In this document: piece after piece, positions 10,601-16,715 of the stretch
Layout of the letters: each line of letters begins with the position of its first letter
Numbering within the stretch: the first letter of the stretch is position 1
Source of the DNA: CAYMLQ01 sp964390795
GTDB taxonomy: Bacteria > Verrucomicrobiota > Kiritimatiellia > RFP12 > UBA1067
Direction of reading: 5' to 3'
Length of the DNA stretch: 23,194 bases
Assembly: GCA_964390795.1 (NCBI GenBank)
Contig: CAYMLQ010000053.1
Location: 1 to 23,194, forward strand
Program-made: the position numbers and the translations under genes
Notes under the pieces: generated by a model
Seen by the model: only the letters and a program-made list of their open reading frames with translations
Databases searched by the model: none
Told to the model about the DNA's origin: nothing

Positions 10601-12217
10601 CAGACCTATCAGTTTGTGATTCTGGACAGGGTGCTCAATGTGCGCTCCTACCTCCACGAGGGTGATTTCCTGTCGCAAGGCAAGCTTGGCTTGGACTGGA
10701 ATTTCACGAACGTGGTAAGGAGTTCAGTCAGTCTGGACATGGCGGTGTACGACGTGTTTGTGGGGGATGCGCCTGTTCTGACGAATAACGTGCGGGCGCT
10801 CACCTTCACGAACTGGTTCGACTCCGTGCAGGCGAAGGCGGAGAGTGTGGCACCCATTAACGGCACCTATGTGTACTCGGCACGGCCGGTCTTCAGATGG
10901 AAGATGCCTGACGGTTACACGGCCTTTGCGCTGGAACTGCGGAAGGGCGCCACGACGGTCTACCGGACGGGTGAAACGCAGGCGCCGATTCGCGATATGA
11001 TGACGGACGAGTATGTGTGGGAGGCTCCCATTCATGTGGGCAACAGGTTGGGTGGGCAGATCCTGACCTCGAACACGATCTATTCGTGGCGCGTCATCGC
11101 GCTGAACCCGAAGTTCACGCTGGGCGTTACGGGTGGTAACGACGCGAACTGGTCGGGCTGGAAGCAGTACCGCTGGGATGTGAACAGCCCGATGGTATCC
11201 TCCGGCTATGGCGAGATCAGGGCTGCAGTCAAGTACTACGGGCCTGCGGTGAGTCTGAGCGGGAAGGTCAAGGTGCAAGTCTATAACAACCGCGGCTTCA
11301 CGGGTGTGCCTGTGGCAGAGTATACGCTGACGGACGCGCAACTGAACTCGCTGACGTCGCTCGCGCCGGCCACCACCAACGCGATCATGCGCGGACTGGC
11401 GCCCAGCAGCACGGCGGGCGATTATACGATGCGGGCTTATATCGACAGCAATGCGAATGGCAGGCGGGACGTGTGGGAGTCGTGGGGGTATGCCAACTAC
11501 TACGGTTTGACGGACACCCCGAACGATGCGCGCCGTTTTGACGTGTCGTTCTCGATGCAGAGCCTGACGGCGTCGATCACCATCGAAGATGCGGACACGG
11601 ATCAGGACTGGTTCCCGGACGCGTGGGAGTACGAGAAGAATCCTGGCAGCAGCGACTTCCTTGCGCTGACGGGACCGTCGAGCAGCTGGGATGGCGTTGG
11701 CAACACCGAAGTGAACCCAGACCTGCTGACAGGCGGTGCGTGGCAGGGCGTTTCGCTCATGAGCGCGCTGGCGCTGGGCACGACGGATCAGGACGGTGAC
11801 GGCTTGGGCGACTTGGCGGAGCTGATTCTCGGTTCTGACGCGTTGAGCGCCTCGACGTCGGGAGACGGCTTCTCAGACGGCGAGAAGGCCAGTCTGGGCC
11901 TCGCTCCGGGCGACGTGCTCGCACTGACCGTGACGGGTATTGACGTGGCTGCGTCGGGTGCGGACGTGCAGTGGCGCTTGGCTGTTCAGAAGACAGATCC
12001 CGCGAAGAGCGCGCTGCTGAGCGCCCTCATGGGCGGAACGAGCACGGGCGATGTGCAGTACTATATCGACGCCACGCCGACGCTGGTGAACCCGGCATGG
12101 GAAACCGTCGCGACGGGCACAGTGTCGCTGGAGGGCACGCAGACCCTTCTTAAGCAGGTTCGTTCGACGGCGGCCAAGCCGGCCGCGAGCTTCTTCAGGG
12201 TGCGGCTGGGCAAATAA
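1670..12217 (+). CDS. Giant secreted multidomain surface protein (3515 aa; Calx-beta-like/PKD, TSP3-like Ca repeats, LamG)
   Basis: Residues 1-30 are a Sec signal peptide (MKK-type basic start, hydrophobic core, cleavage after ALA). After an unassigned region, three paired modules follow at about 293-950: a Calx-beta-like beta-sandwich and a PKD domain, each PKD with the W-x-FGD core (WNFGDG, WRFGDG, WNFGDN). From 1241 to about 3410 come about nineteen Asp-rich Ca-binding sites of the thrombospondin-3 type (DTDNDG, DTDGDG and similar), often followed by a Trp-rich DGWE or DWWE. Residues about 2004-2244 are a LamG/concanavalin-like domain (FTVELWARPA to WIDEVRIWDG), a fold that often binds glycans. 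A fibronectin-III-like stretch lies near 3060-3160. The last 100 residues form a beta-rich module ending FFRVRLGK. No catalytic motif, transmembrane anchor or LPXTG was seen. Probable role: a Ca-stiffened adhesin or polysaccharide-binding surface fibre. The exact ligand is unknown. A strong terminator follows. Confidence 0.92.
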   Translation: MKMTNMKTVMKKLMYPLLVGGLLWSGEALAQSSGDIVSIKSDFANQEFTSSGQNIDFKITLAGYFVLTNAFNATEALKPELRMIVNGTVAYATFRSLSQYQLVGAYPRTDAIFSYRVKPGDMAQPMLIYGSETPPVPYQLFYNSWAFRSATNLNADAVWVLDPNKAYPAFGETFDLTLAKANIRIKTLELQGVTSLPATETALWRVSSVNPTESAGVSVYVWTPGTNILQIGSTPNQTWDLVNIPTNTSFKDFPIRGLAVGTTDVYLQRPVDYANNFTTVGVTNYIKRQITISTPPLPTIRLLMTEAGEQSATVNETATANAGRFRVELSESYTNDLYVRIDTTPLGQSNVTFATQPVYVQIPALSTLSGYFNFNAPDGTALSASPGVELTPVLTNALAASKYQRVVKGTVYVTNAKPALIQPTAAYNPTAVMNAPFTFNWTATDVPADTAAGMTVTWNFGDGTTTNVPGSAGSVPHTFPGAANSYDAQVTVYATDKDGASSDPVLFTVKVQVPVPKPFVSVSVNPNRYDETNDLGRLTVTLSQATFPGGGDVYVRLNTDPAAQQNFVFATNVIKITSGTNASDVQEFTLIDGTIASSAFGVTLIPEIINNAAAAAFFTDLRSSSVFVKNVRPQVTRPAAGSLVLPSLPPFDKVPMATPFVFDYTVKDVTADLSTMIVRWRFGDGVSAVVTGAVGQVTHAYTSLGDKYVWLQAQDKDGGFSDEIEFKITVVSPPPPPTVRILSPADATRETRQLNTGLFTVQLSEAFTEKVTVRLTTSPVNNNSNGRIVLQTNQVEFAVGQTEKEVKFSALDGTDNSWITGFTIIPQVTGSAAAITKFANIETGTVEIMNVDPVINLPLASDLLGLPVASYAQGVSVPFSWNISDVTNDYPTMRVLWNFGDNTPIQSGLGQTGTVYHTFNEVGLKIIEMEAWDKDNGYAVVRYKITVSPSKTVMVTPVGPNDADYYGAKYKSGTSDATSPIAPALTGAGGGLGYGIVLSENARSSRNRNDVYTFAFNPTESTAVLEARPYKANTGSYYVTRYWTNSEPYYVGQENFQTNKLAKAIRQDSFFFTWFGTDQGIATTDQTPLAPATVVMGLPAAAADGTQAAEVRSVRAIFSLEWDATDNVGDINCDGIPDDTAQWILSEIGGADVAAGEGTPAWMQTLTHYNDDLDTDGTTVVGDFLPYDPYGALGTFDFRPTGTPFTAFYEVRGMHLALNRVDISIPTGVEDEPYTNPTVADTDNDGFPDGWEYFFWRAAKFGPVGAPGVFLVGSAYNPYDVSVGTVIPSSKIEIDFHPTQPNVAASRDTDNDGLLDIEELSIGTNPIHWDTDGDGICDGWEVMRGMNPTDPGDANSNPDGDYMAYREVRMNLVTLSDGSLCVVPAESAVIIGNALGYSQNVNRVYHYGDSNAVFAAGLPVKNLASEIVADVATNTTVAWIHFQVNHKFGFDPRTAWIGTMNYHAAFKRFPDWVAGAPDTRAFTSLDEYLLLKFMSENLLNDASETMSPRAGTWGSFSTHPNTPDSDFDVVNYQNDGMPDGWELYVAIEPGRDLTVAANRSMMITPWSWGDGTGDRYPGENAPPRDGLNNRREFAGTESIAAYTNSALYNMSNALARVSIVRPAGDVNWLNKFWPTDPWRPDTDGDGLSDSAEQTFVYGPPTDNSLPLIQGGGLNPNAIDTDLDFLPDKWEVEFAGTIPGDGTYSGIVITNGMDGTVVDSEPDCDFDGLKNFQEYWVQAVRSFRYDIPLWDGTGLQTVGVITENLGWPMDTSFAPAMLFTPITNLWDLSMFPWGTQQPNLWVMLAVGNSKLYVSTDPRNPDTDFDSMDDFYELFHGLNPILGLSTSADRLDDRVKRAYVANNQPTIWPDYNDFSPTNSAGIPIALLPMDFVSYPWLTGMPEADPDADGLLNLEEQILVNQSAPPNHNTDPTPLWLTDGANPSSVSRRFYQPYAMYYWPRSPSPMFVYTYEMNEGYDTDNDGVSDKDELSDSRNQMASPQDHDDPIRRQALWFSGTNAAASSVMRFAYDDIENPELGDIYNGFRSFTVELWARPAATNRNQVLIERSFMYGPSDNSTSNSYLRRNYRIGIEDDGRVYATFENAGTHDSHTDSVRAYGHKLLPNKWVHVVARMDGLAQKFTLFVNSEPQAIVETDLIPANGIIISRDYPSDQTHYLNQRLGNLVLGAANNAPIGLTLDLAGNWHWPQTWADFDQFYQGWIDEVRIWDGARDDDTIKSDYKKRFTHEDLMANRVLVVGQVARGYAREASNPQQLTPVLMHHYTFDNLFGSELSDYAVTSPRGFNDDQVSVNRPIWPLAEVPWWSETEVKSTVYNDYNYMPWIENGYDHLPLFGGVNTDVATNAWNALLLTNKVYNSVYWAHVAAGSAGATNLFPNRCNPYGLLYHTRGEMPSGATLVAGGLMFNRDLLPLGDAFAKRVTDMWDLQGAADAWLETGRGANGDLDSDGLPAWWMHSATNRLSQLVPPVIVRFEDVKWFELYPDGQFMTYGERYQRDVARGASPEHPEGASEWRMTADSDSDGLPDWWEKLFNLNPSGADGAKGRDGAGGDPDRDGLSNLAEYQISEVYTAFNLFVSPLLIKTNPFRSESDYYTKPEGAKLTLGAMFADHDFMEDAWEDLYHPYYVNRFVYEPHIDNDEDGWSNWSECRYEKNSLKSDPSLGMHLDPEGTSSKDFPVPVIETRLTYNGLNPIAPVVIHAFSNPEMDGLPDAVYTLPVAAGGATVGTAKTKTLGFWGARVIRGFLSPGTLVPASLRMTFTDVINGYTAIVGRDTLSDISGRTGTIIGEVGGWAEKIGTINYITGEYEIDLTWFTGAEIPVVVSPTYTALILASRSYVKINYRASQVDGWPKTVYLTDADATGDYIREGLNYFFAFMDLNADGQWQAGEPCGVPQDFETDINWERNKICIELTDYLPNHLRMTLQPGLRSDDVYLGTGGQTVGGGTPATGGLLTRVRVRRSRIDGLQTYQFVILDRVLNVRSYLHEGDFLSQGKLGLDWNFTNVVRSSVSLDMAVYDVFVGDAPVLTNNVRALTFTNWFDSVQAKAESVAPINGTYVYSARPVFRWKMPDGYTAFALELRKGATTVYRTGETQAPIRDMMTDEYVWEAPIHVGNRLGGQILTSNTIYSWRVIALNPKFTLGVTGGNDANWSGWKQYRWDVNSPMVSSGYGEIRAAVKYYGPAVSLSGKVKVQVYNNRGFTGVPVAEYTLTDAQLNSLTSLAPATTNAIMRGLAPSSTAGDYTMRAYIDSNANGRRDVWESWGYANYYGLTDTPNDARRFDVSFSMQSLTASITIEDADTDQDWFPDAWEYEKNPGSSDFLALTGPSSSWDGVGNTEVNPDLLTGGAWQGVSLMSALALGTTDQDGDGLGDLAELILGSDALSASTSGDGFSDGEKASLGLAPGDVLALTVTGIDVAASGADVQWRLAVQKTDPAKSALLSALMGGTSTGDVQYYIDATPTLVNPAWETVATGTVSLEGTQTLLKQVRSTAAKPAASFFRVRLGK
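2548..4515 (+). repeat. Three tandem Calx-beta-like + PKD module pairs inside the giant gene
   Basis: Unit boundaries are roughly 2548-3214, 3215-3869 and 3870-4515. Each begins with a Pro-rich linker and a [TV][VIL]R[LI]-type strand, continues with FTVQLSEAFT-like text, and ends with a PKD domain carrying FGD and a closing DKDGG/DKDNG turn. The units are diverged at DNA level, so this is old duplication at protein level rather than a recent tandem array. Confidence 0.75.
5390..11890 (+). repeat. Dispersed thrombospondin-3-like Asp-rich calcium-binding motifs
   Basis: Clear examples start at about 5390, 5591, 5657, 6590, 7129, 7373, 7590, 9040, 9262, 9361, 9613 and 11786, with weaker ones between (DTDLDF, DCDFDG, DSNANG). 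The D-x-D-x-D-G-x-x-D spacing matches known Ca-coordinating loops. They are interrupted by the LamG domain and other beta-rich stretches. Confidence 0.75.
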
Positions 12218-12237
12218 GCCGAAACGGCGGATGCGTG

Positions 12238-12290
12238 CGGAAGGCTCTGGGGAGCGAGGGTGAAGCCTCCTCGTCAGGGCCTTCCGTTTT
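12238..12290 (+). terminator. Intrinsic terminator after the giant gene
   Basis: CGGAAGGCTCTG (12238-12249) pairs with CAGGGCCTTCCG (12275-12286) over 12 bp with one T-G wobble. A smaller stem, GAGG/CCTC, forms inside the loop. TTTT follows at 12287-12290. It begins 20 nt after the stop codon and separates the giant gene from the protease gene. Confidence 0.75.
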
Positions 12291-12308
12291 CGGGAGTGAT
12301 GATTTATT

Positions 12309-12333
12309 CGCGTTCAGGCGGACTCTGAACGTG
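12309..12333 (+). promoter_or_regulatory. Inverted repeat just before the protease ribosome binding site
   Basis: CGTTCAG (12311-12317) and CTGAACG (12325-12331) are a perfect 7-bp inverted repeat. It extends to 9 bp with one wobble (12309-12333) and has a 7-nt centre. It ends six bases before the GGGGTGA ribosome site of the protease gene, so it may be an operator or a leader hairpin. No convincing promoter boxes were found around it. Confidence 0.45.
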
Positions 12334-12350
12334 AGAGTGGGGTGAATCGT

Positions 12351-15300
12351 ATGTGGCGACTGAAACAAAATATGACGCGGTTTATCTGGGCGATCGTCTG
12401 CCTAGCCTCTCTGGCTCAGGCGGCCCCGTTCGCTCAGAAACTCCAATTCGAACAGCCCGACGGCACGCGGATTGAGCTATGGGGTAAGGGCGACGAATTT
12501 TACGCGGCTTTTGAAACGCTCGATGGCTACACCGTGGTGTTTGATCCTGCGGCGAAGGCCTACTATTACGCCGAGCGGTCCGCTGATGGCCAGCAGCTCC
12601 TGTCAACCGGCCTGCAAGTAGGCAAAGGCGATCCTCGAGTGGGCGGTTTGGTTCAGCATGTGCGCATCTCGGCCGAGGCGCAGCAGCAACAGGCCCTCAC
12701 GCGCTTTGAGACGTGGGATCTTGCCATGGGGGTGACGAAAACCTGGAGCGCGTTAAAAGCAGCGCGGAGCCGGGTGGAAACCCTTTTATTAGACGGACCG
12801 GTGATGGCTCCGCCCACCTTCACAACCATGGGTCAGAAGAAGGGGCTTTGCTTGCTGATCGACTTCGACGATGACCCGGCCACCATTCCGCAAGCGTCGA
12901 TCGTGGACTACTGCAACGGCGACAGCTACACCGGCTATGGCAATAACGGGTCTGTCAAAAAGTACTTTCTCGACAACTCCAACAATCTGCTGGTCTACTC
13001 CAACACGGTCACCGCCTATATCCGCATCCCCAATTCCCTGCATCCGAAAAGTTATTACAACGACACGTCAAAAGGCTGTGGCGGACAGGCGAGCCTGCTG
13101 ATCCATGACGCCGTCGCCATCATGAAGGCGCTGCCCAATTACGAGGATGAGATACTGCCGTCCTTCAGCGATCTTACGGTTGACGGGTCGGGTAACATAT
13201 CGGCTTGTAACGTGTTTTACGCCGGCGGCAATGGTGGTGTGTGGGCGATGGGCTTGTGGCCGCACTCCAGCGGGATCTCGCCGTTGGAGCTGTCGCCCGG
13301 CGGCAAGAGCATCTCCAAATACCAAGCCACCAACATCGGTAGCTCGCTGACGATCGGCACGTTCTGTCATGAAAACGGGCATATGCTTTGCGGGTATCCG
13401 GATCTTTATGATTACGGGTATGACTCGGTTGGCGGTGCGGGCGACTTCTGCCTGATGGGCTATGGGGGCGGGGGCGGCAACCCTTCGCAGATCTGCGCCT
13501 ACCTCAAACGCGCTGCGGGCTGGGCCACGACGGTCGATATCACACCTGAATCCGTTCTTGTCGACGCTGTCTTAATGTCCGCACAAGGTTCGGAAGGGTT
13601 TAACACGTTCTACCGGTATGCCAAGCCCGGCACGCCGAAGGAATATTACCTTTTCGAAAATCGGCAGAAGGCGGGGCGGGACGCCTCGCTCCCCGGGTCG
13701 GGCATCGCCATCTGGCACATCGACGAGCTGGGTGACAAGGACAATCAGAGTTTGGTTTACAACACCACGCACAAGAACTACGAATGCACGCTGATGCAGG
13801 CGGACAACCTGTGGCATTTTCAAGGAGACGTCAACGGCGGCGATGCGAGAGACCTCTATTATCTCGGGAACGCAGCCGCAGGGTATCAGAATGTCTTTTC
13901 TGATTTGACAGGGCCAAGCGCAAGGTGGTGGGACGGCTCGAGTTCGAAGTTGGAGGCCCACGGCTTCAGCGCCAGCGGCCCCGTCATGACCTTTAACGTC
14001 GTGCCCCGTCCGCCAGTGATCCTGTCGCCGGAGGTGCTGCCGGAGGGTCGCGTCGGCACAACCTACAGCTACGCCCTGATTGCTACGGGTGGGGCGATGC
14101 CTTACACATGGCAGAAGATCTTGGGCGATTTGCCGGCAGGACTGACGGTAGACAGCGGCGGGCTCATCAGCGGGATGCCGGACGTGGAAGGCGTGGAGTC
14201 GTTCAGCATCGCCGTCATTGGCGCGAACGGCGTGGCTGCCACGAACCAGTTCAGCTTGGCGATTCTGCCTGCCTTTAGCAGCCCCTACAAAGAAACGTTC
14301 GAAAACGCCGGGGGCGCTCCAGACGGTTGGATGCAGGAATACGTCGAGGGTGATAAGTCGTGGCAATTCCGAAACGGCGGGGAGTGGGGTCATCCTTATC
14401 TGGCTTATGCGGGGAGCTATAACGCCTATTTAGGGGTCGCCAGCCACACGCAGTGCGTGACCCGCCTGGTTTCGCCGCGCATTGATTTCGGCGCCACTGC
14501 GCGCGGGGCGCGCCTGAGCTTCTGGCACTGCATGGAGCGCTGGGTGGACGGCCAGGACGAGCTGTACGTCTATTATAAGACCGACTGGACCGGCGAGTGG
14601 ATCCCGCTGGCGAGCTACGTCACCTCGGTCGGTGCCTGGACGCAGCAGACGCTGACGCTGCCCGATCCGGGGCGCAGCTACTACATCGCCTTCGAGGGCA
14701 AGGCGAAGTACGGCTACGGCATCTGTATCGATGATGTGGAGCTTTGGGATCCGACGCCTCCGCTCGGCATCACCACAGAGAGTCCGCTGCCGTTCGCGAC
14801 CACTGAAGTTCCCTACACGCTGACGTTGGCGGCCGAAGGCGGGGTTGAGCCCTATACCTACACCTACCAGATTGTCTCCGGAGGGCTTCCGGTCGGCTTC
14901 GACATGACGTCCGACGGTGTGATTAACGGGCTGTCGCCCACCGTGCAGTCGTCGGCGTTCGTCGTCCAGGTGACGGACAGCGGGGGCTCAACAGCCGAGA
15001 AAGCCTTTACGCTGGAGGTCTCCCTGCCGCGGGCGGATCTCTTCGCCGAGGATTTTGAAGCCGGCGGCGTGATGCCCGATGGCTGGACGCAGGAGTTCGT
15101 CACGAACGCGATCGCCTGGAGTTTCCGTTCCGGAGGGTATGTCGAGAGCCCAAGCCGACGCCATCCGTCGGCTGCGGCGAGCGGCAACTACAACGCCTAT
15201 CTGTTCTCAAGCCAATGGGAGTATGGTGGTTCGTATGACCAGAAAACCCGGCTCGTCTCGCCGTGGATCGATCTGGGCCAGGCGCCGGCCAATATCCGGC

Positions 15301-16715
15301 TGACCTTCTGGCACTGCATGGAGAGATGGACTGGCCAGGACCAGCTCAGGGTGTTCTACAAGGCTTCGATCAGTGACACGTGGACGCTGCTGGCGACGTA
15401 TACGTCCAACGTGCCTGCATGGACGAAGCGGGCGGTCGCGTTGCCGAGCCCCACCAGCACCTACCGGCTCGCGTTTGAGGGGAACGCCCTCTTCGGTTAT
15501 GGCGTGTGTGTCGACGATATCAGGATCTCGGACGACGCGGCCGCTCCGGTCATCACAACGGCTCAGGCGTTGCCAAATGCAGTGACGGCGCTACCTTACA
15601 GCACCACGCTGTCGGCTGTCGGAGGACTGCCTCCCTATACGTGGGGCGTCATCTCCAACACCCTGCCGACAGGTTTGTCGCTGAGCACCGATGGCCTGAT
15701 CAGCGGGACGCCGAGCGCGCAGTCCTGGGCGTACTTCAGGGTGCGGGTGGAGGGGGCCGACGGCAAGGCCTCCACCAACCTGTTCTCGCTGCGCGTCGTC
15801 AATCCGGGGCCGATACCGTTTACAGAAACCTTCGAGGGCGGCAGCACGCTGCCGTTCGGCTGGTCGCAGGAAAGCGATTCCAGTGCCGTGAGCTGGACGT
15901 TCCTTTCGGGAAGTCCGGTCACCGAAAACAGGACACCGGCGTCCGCCTATGCAGGGTCAAACAACGCCTGCCTGTTCTCGGCCTCCAGAAAGGGATTCCG
16001 CGTCACGAGGCTGATCACGCCGATGTTGAACCTGGGCATCGGCACGACGAATGCGCGGCTGACCTTCTGGCACTGCATGGCCGAGTATTACGGGTATACG
16101 GATCAATTGCAGGTCTATTACCGTGCGACCGCAAACGAGCCGTGGCAGATGTTGACCAATTACCAGGCGACCGTATCGGCTTGGACGCAGCAAACCGTCG
16201 CGCTGCCCAACCCTTCGCCCTCGTACTATATCATGTTTGAAGGGTTGGTCCACTACGGCTATGGAGTCTGTATCGATAACGTCAGCGTGATGGGGGACAT
16301 GGCGTGGACGCCCTACGAAGAGTGGAAAAACGACGCGTTTGGGGCTGACGCGAATAACGACGCCATTTCCGGTGATGAGGAGGATCCGGACGGCGATGGC
16401 CTTGTGAACGCACTGGAATACGCCATGGGATTTAATCCGCTGATTCCCGATACGGAAGGGTTGCCCTTCGGAGGTGTGACGGCCGGCTACCTGACGCTTT
16501 CGTTCCGCATGGACAAGGAGGCCTTGGACGCGGGCGTGACCTTCGCGGTGGAGGCGTGTACCGACCTGCGTGTCCAGGATTGGACGACGGCCGGGGTGTC
16601 CGAACAGATGCCGCGCGCGGATAGCAATTCGTGGTGGCAGGCGGTCTTCCAGCACGATGTGCCGGTCACCAATGCGCCGCAGCGGTTTATGCGCTTCAAG
16701 GTCACGCTGCCATGA
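12351..16715 (+). CDS. Secreted M6-type zinc metalloprotease with three Ig-like/cleaved-adhesin units (1454 aa)
   Basis: The ATG at 12351 is preferred because GGTGA (12341-12345) lies 5 nt upstream; an in-frame GTG at 12342 is possible. Residues 1-24 are a signal peptide (cleavage after AQA), followed by a probable propeptide to about 150. The catalytic domain spans about 150-550 and carries HENGH at 340-344 followed by CGYPDLYD, the zinc site with Glu341 as base typical of the M6 (immune inhibitor A-like) family. Next come three repeats, each a putative Ig/cadherin-like domain (LPAGLTVDSGGLISGMP type) plus a jelly-roll cleaved-adhesin/MAM-like domain (LSFWHCMERW, then YYIAFEG and GYGICIDDVEL). 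Similar adhesin domains occur in gingipains. A single Ca loop (DPDGDGLVNALEYA, about 1350) leads into a C-terminal beta module ending RFMRFKVTLP. Probable role: extracellular protein degradation or processing while held on a substrate or the cell surface. The next gene overlaps its stop codon. Confidence 0.9.
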   Translation: MWRLKQNMTRFIWAIVCLASLAQAAPFAQKLQFEQPDGTRIELWGKGDEFYAAFETLDGYTVVFDPAAKAYYYAERSADGQQLLSTGLQVGKGDPRVGGLVQHVRISAEAQQQQALTRFETWDLAMGVTKTWSALKAARSRVETLLLDGPVMAPPTFTTMGQKKGLCLLIDFDDDPATIPQASIVDYCNGDSYTGYGNNGSVKKYFLDNSNNLLVYSNTVTAYIRIPNSLHPKSYYNDTSKGCGGQASLLIHDAVAIMKALPNYEDEILPSFSDLTVDGSGNISACNVFYAGGNGGVWAMGLWPHSSGISPLELSPGGKSISKYQATNIGSSLTIGTFCHENGHMLCGYPDLYDYGYDSVGGAGDFCLMGYGGGGGNPSQICAYLKRAAGWATTVDITPESVLVDAVLMSAQGSEGFNTFYRYAKPGTPKEYYLFENRQKAGRDASLPGSGIAIWHIDELGDKDNQSLVYNTTHKNYECTLMQADNLWHFQGDVNGGDARDLYYLGNAAAGYQNVFSDLTGPSARWWDGSSSKLEAHGFSASGPVMTFNVVPRPPVILSPEVLPEGRVGTTYSYALIATGGAMPYTWQKILGDLPAGLTVDSGGLISGMPDVEGVESFSIAVIGANGVAATNQFSLAILPAFSSPYKETFENAGGAPDGWMQEYVEGDKSWQFRNGGEWGHPYLAYAGSYNAYLGVASHTQCVTRLVSPRIDFGATARGARLSFWHCMERWVDGQDELYVYYKTDWTGEWIPLASYVTSVGAWTQQTLTLPDPGRSYYIAFEGKAKYGYGICIDDVELWDPTPPLGITTESPLPFATTEVPYTLTLAAEGGVEPYTYTYQIVSGGLPVGFDMTSDGVINGLSPTVQSSAFVVQVTDSGGSTAEKAFTLEVSLPRADLFAEDFEAGGVMPDGWTQEFVTNAIAWSFRSGGYVESPSRRHPSAAASGNYNAYLFSSQWEYGGSYDQKTRLVSPWIDLGQAPANIRLTFWHCMERWTGQDQLRVFYKASISDTWTLLATYTSNVPAWTKRAVALPSPTSTYRLAFEGNALFGYGVCVDDIRISDDAAAPVITTAQALPNAVTALPYSTTLSAVGGLPPYTWGVISNTLPTGLSLSTDGLISGTPSAQSWAYFRVRVEGADGKASTNLFSLRVVNPGPIPFTETFEGGSTLPFGWSQESDSSAVSWTFLSGSPVTENRTPASAYAGSNNACLFSASRKGFRVTRLITPMLNLGIGTTNARLTFWHCMAEYYGYTDQLQVYYRATANEPWQMLTNYQATVSAWTQQTVALPNPSPSYYIMFEGLVHYGYGVCIDNVSVMGDMAWTPYEEWKNDAFGADANNDAISGDEEDPDGDGLVNALEYAMGFNPLIPDTEGLPFGGVTAGYLTLSFRMDKEALDAGVTFAVEACTDLRVQDWTTAGVSEQMPRADSNSWWQAVFQHDVPVTNAPQRFMRFKVTLP
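13999..16290 (+). repeat. Three tandem Ig-like + cleaved-adhesin/MAM-like units
   Basis: Units lie at about 13999-14750, 14763-15533 and 15543-16290. Shared landmarks are GTTYSYAL/ALPYSTTL, ETFE near the adhesin start, SFWHCME or TFWHCM, W-TQQT-LP, and GYG-C-D-(V/I). Units 1 and 2 are the most alike. The conserved Cys pair (HC and GICI/GVCV) in each adhesin domain may form a disulfide. Confidence 0.8.

Noticed and set aside
15506..16240. 244-codon plus-strand frame within the protease gene
   Set aside because: Shadow of the adhesin repeats in another frame; no start signal and no family text.
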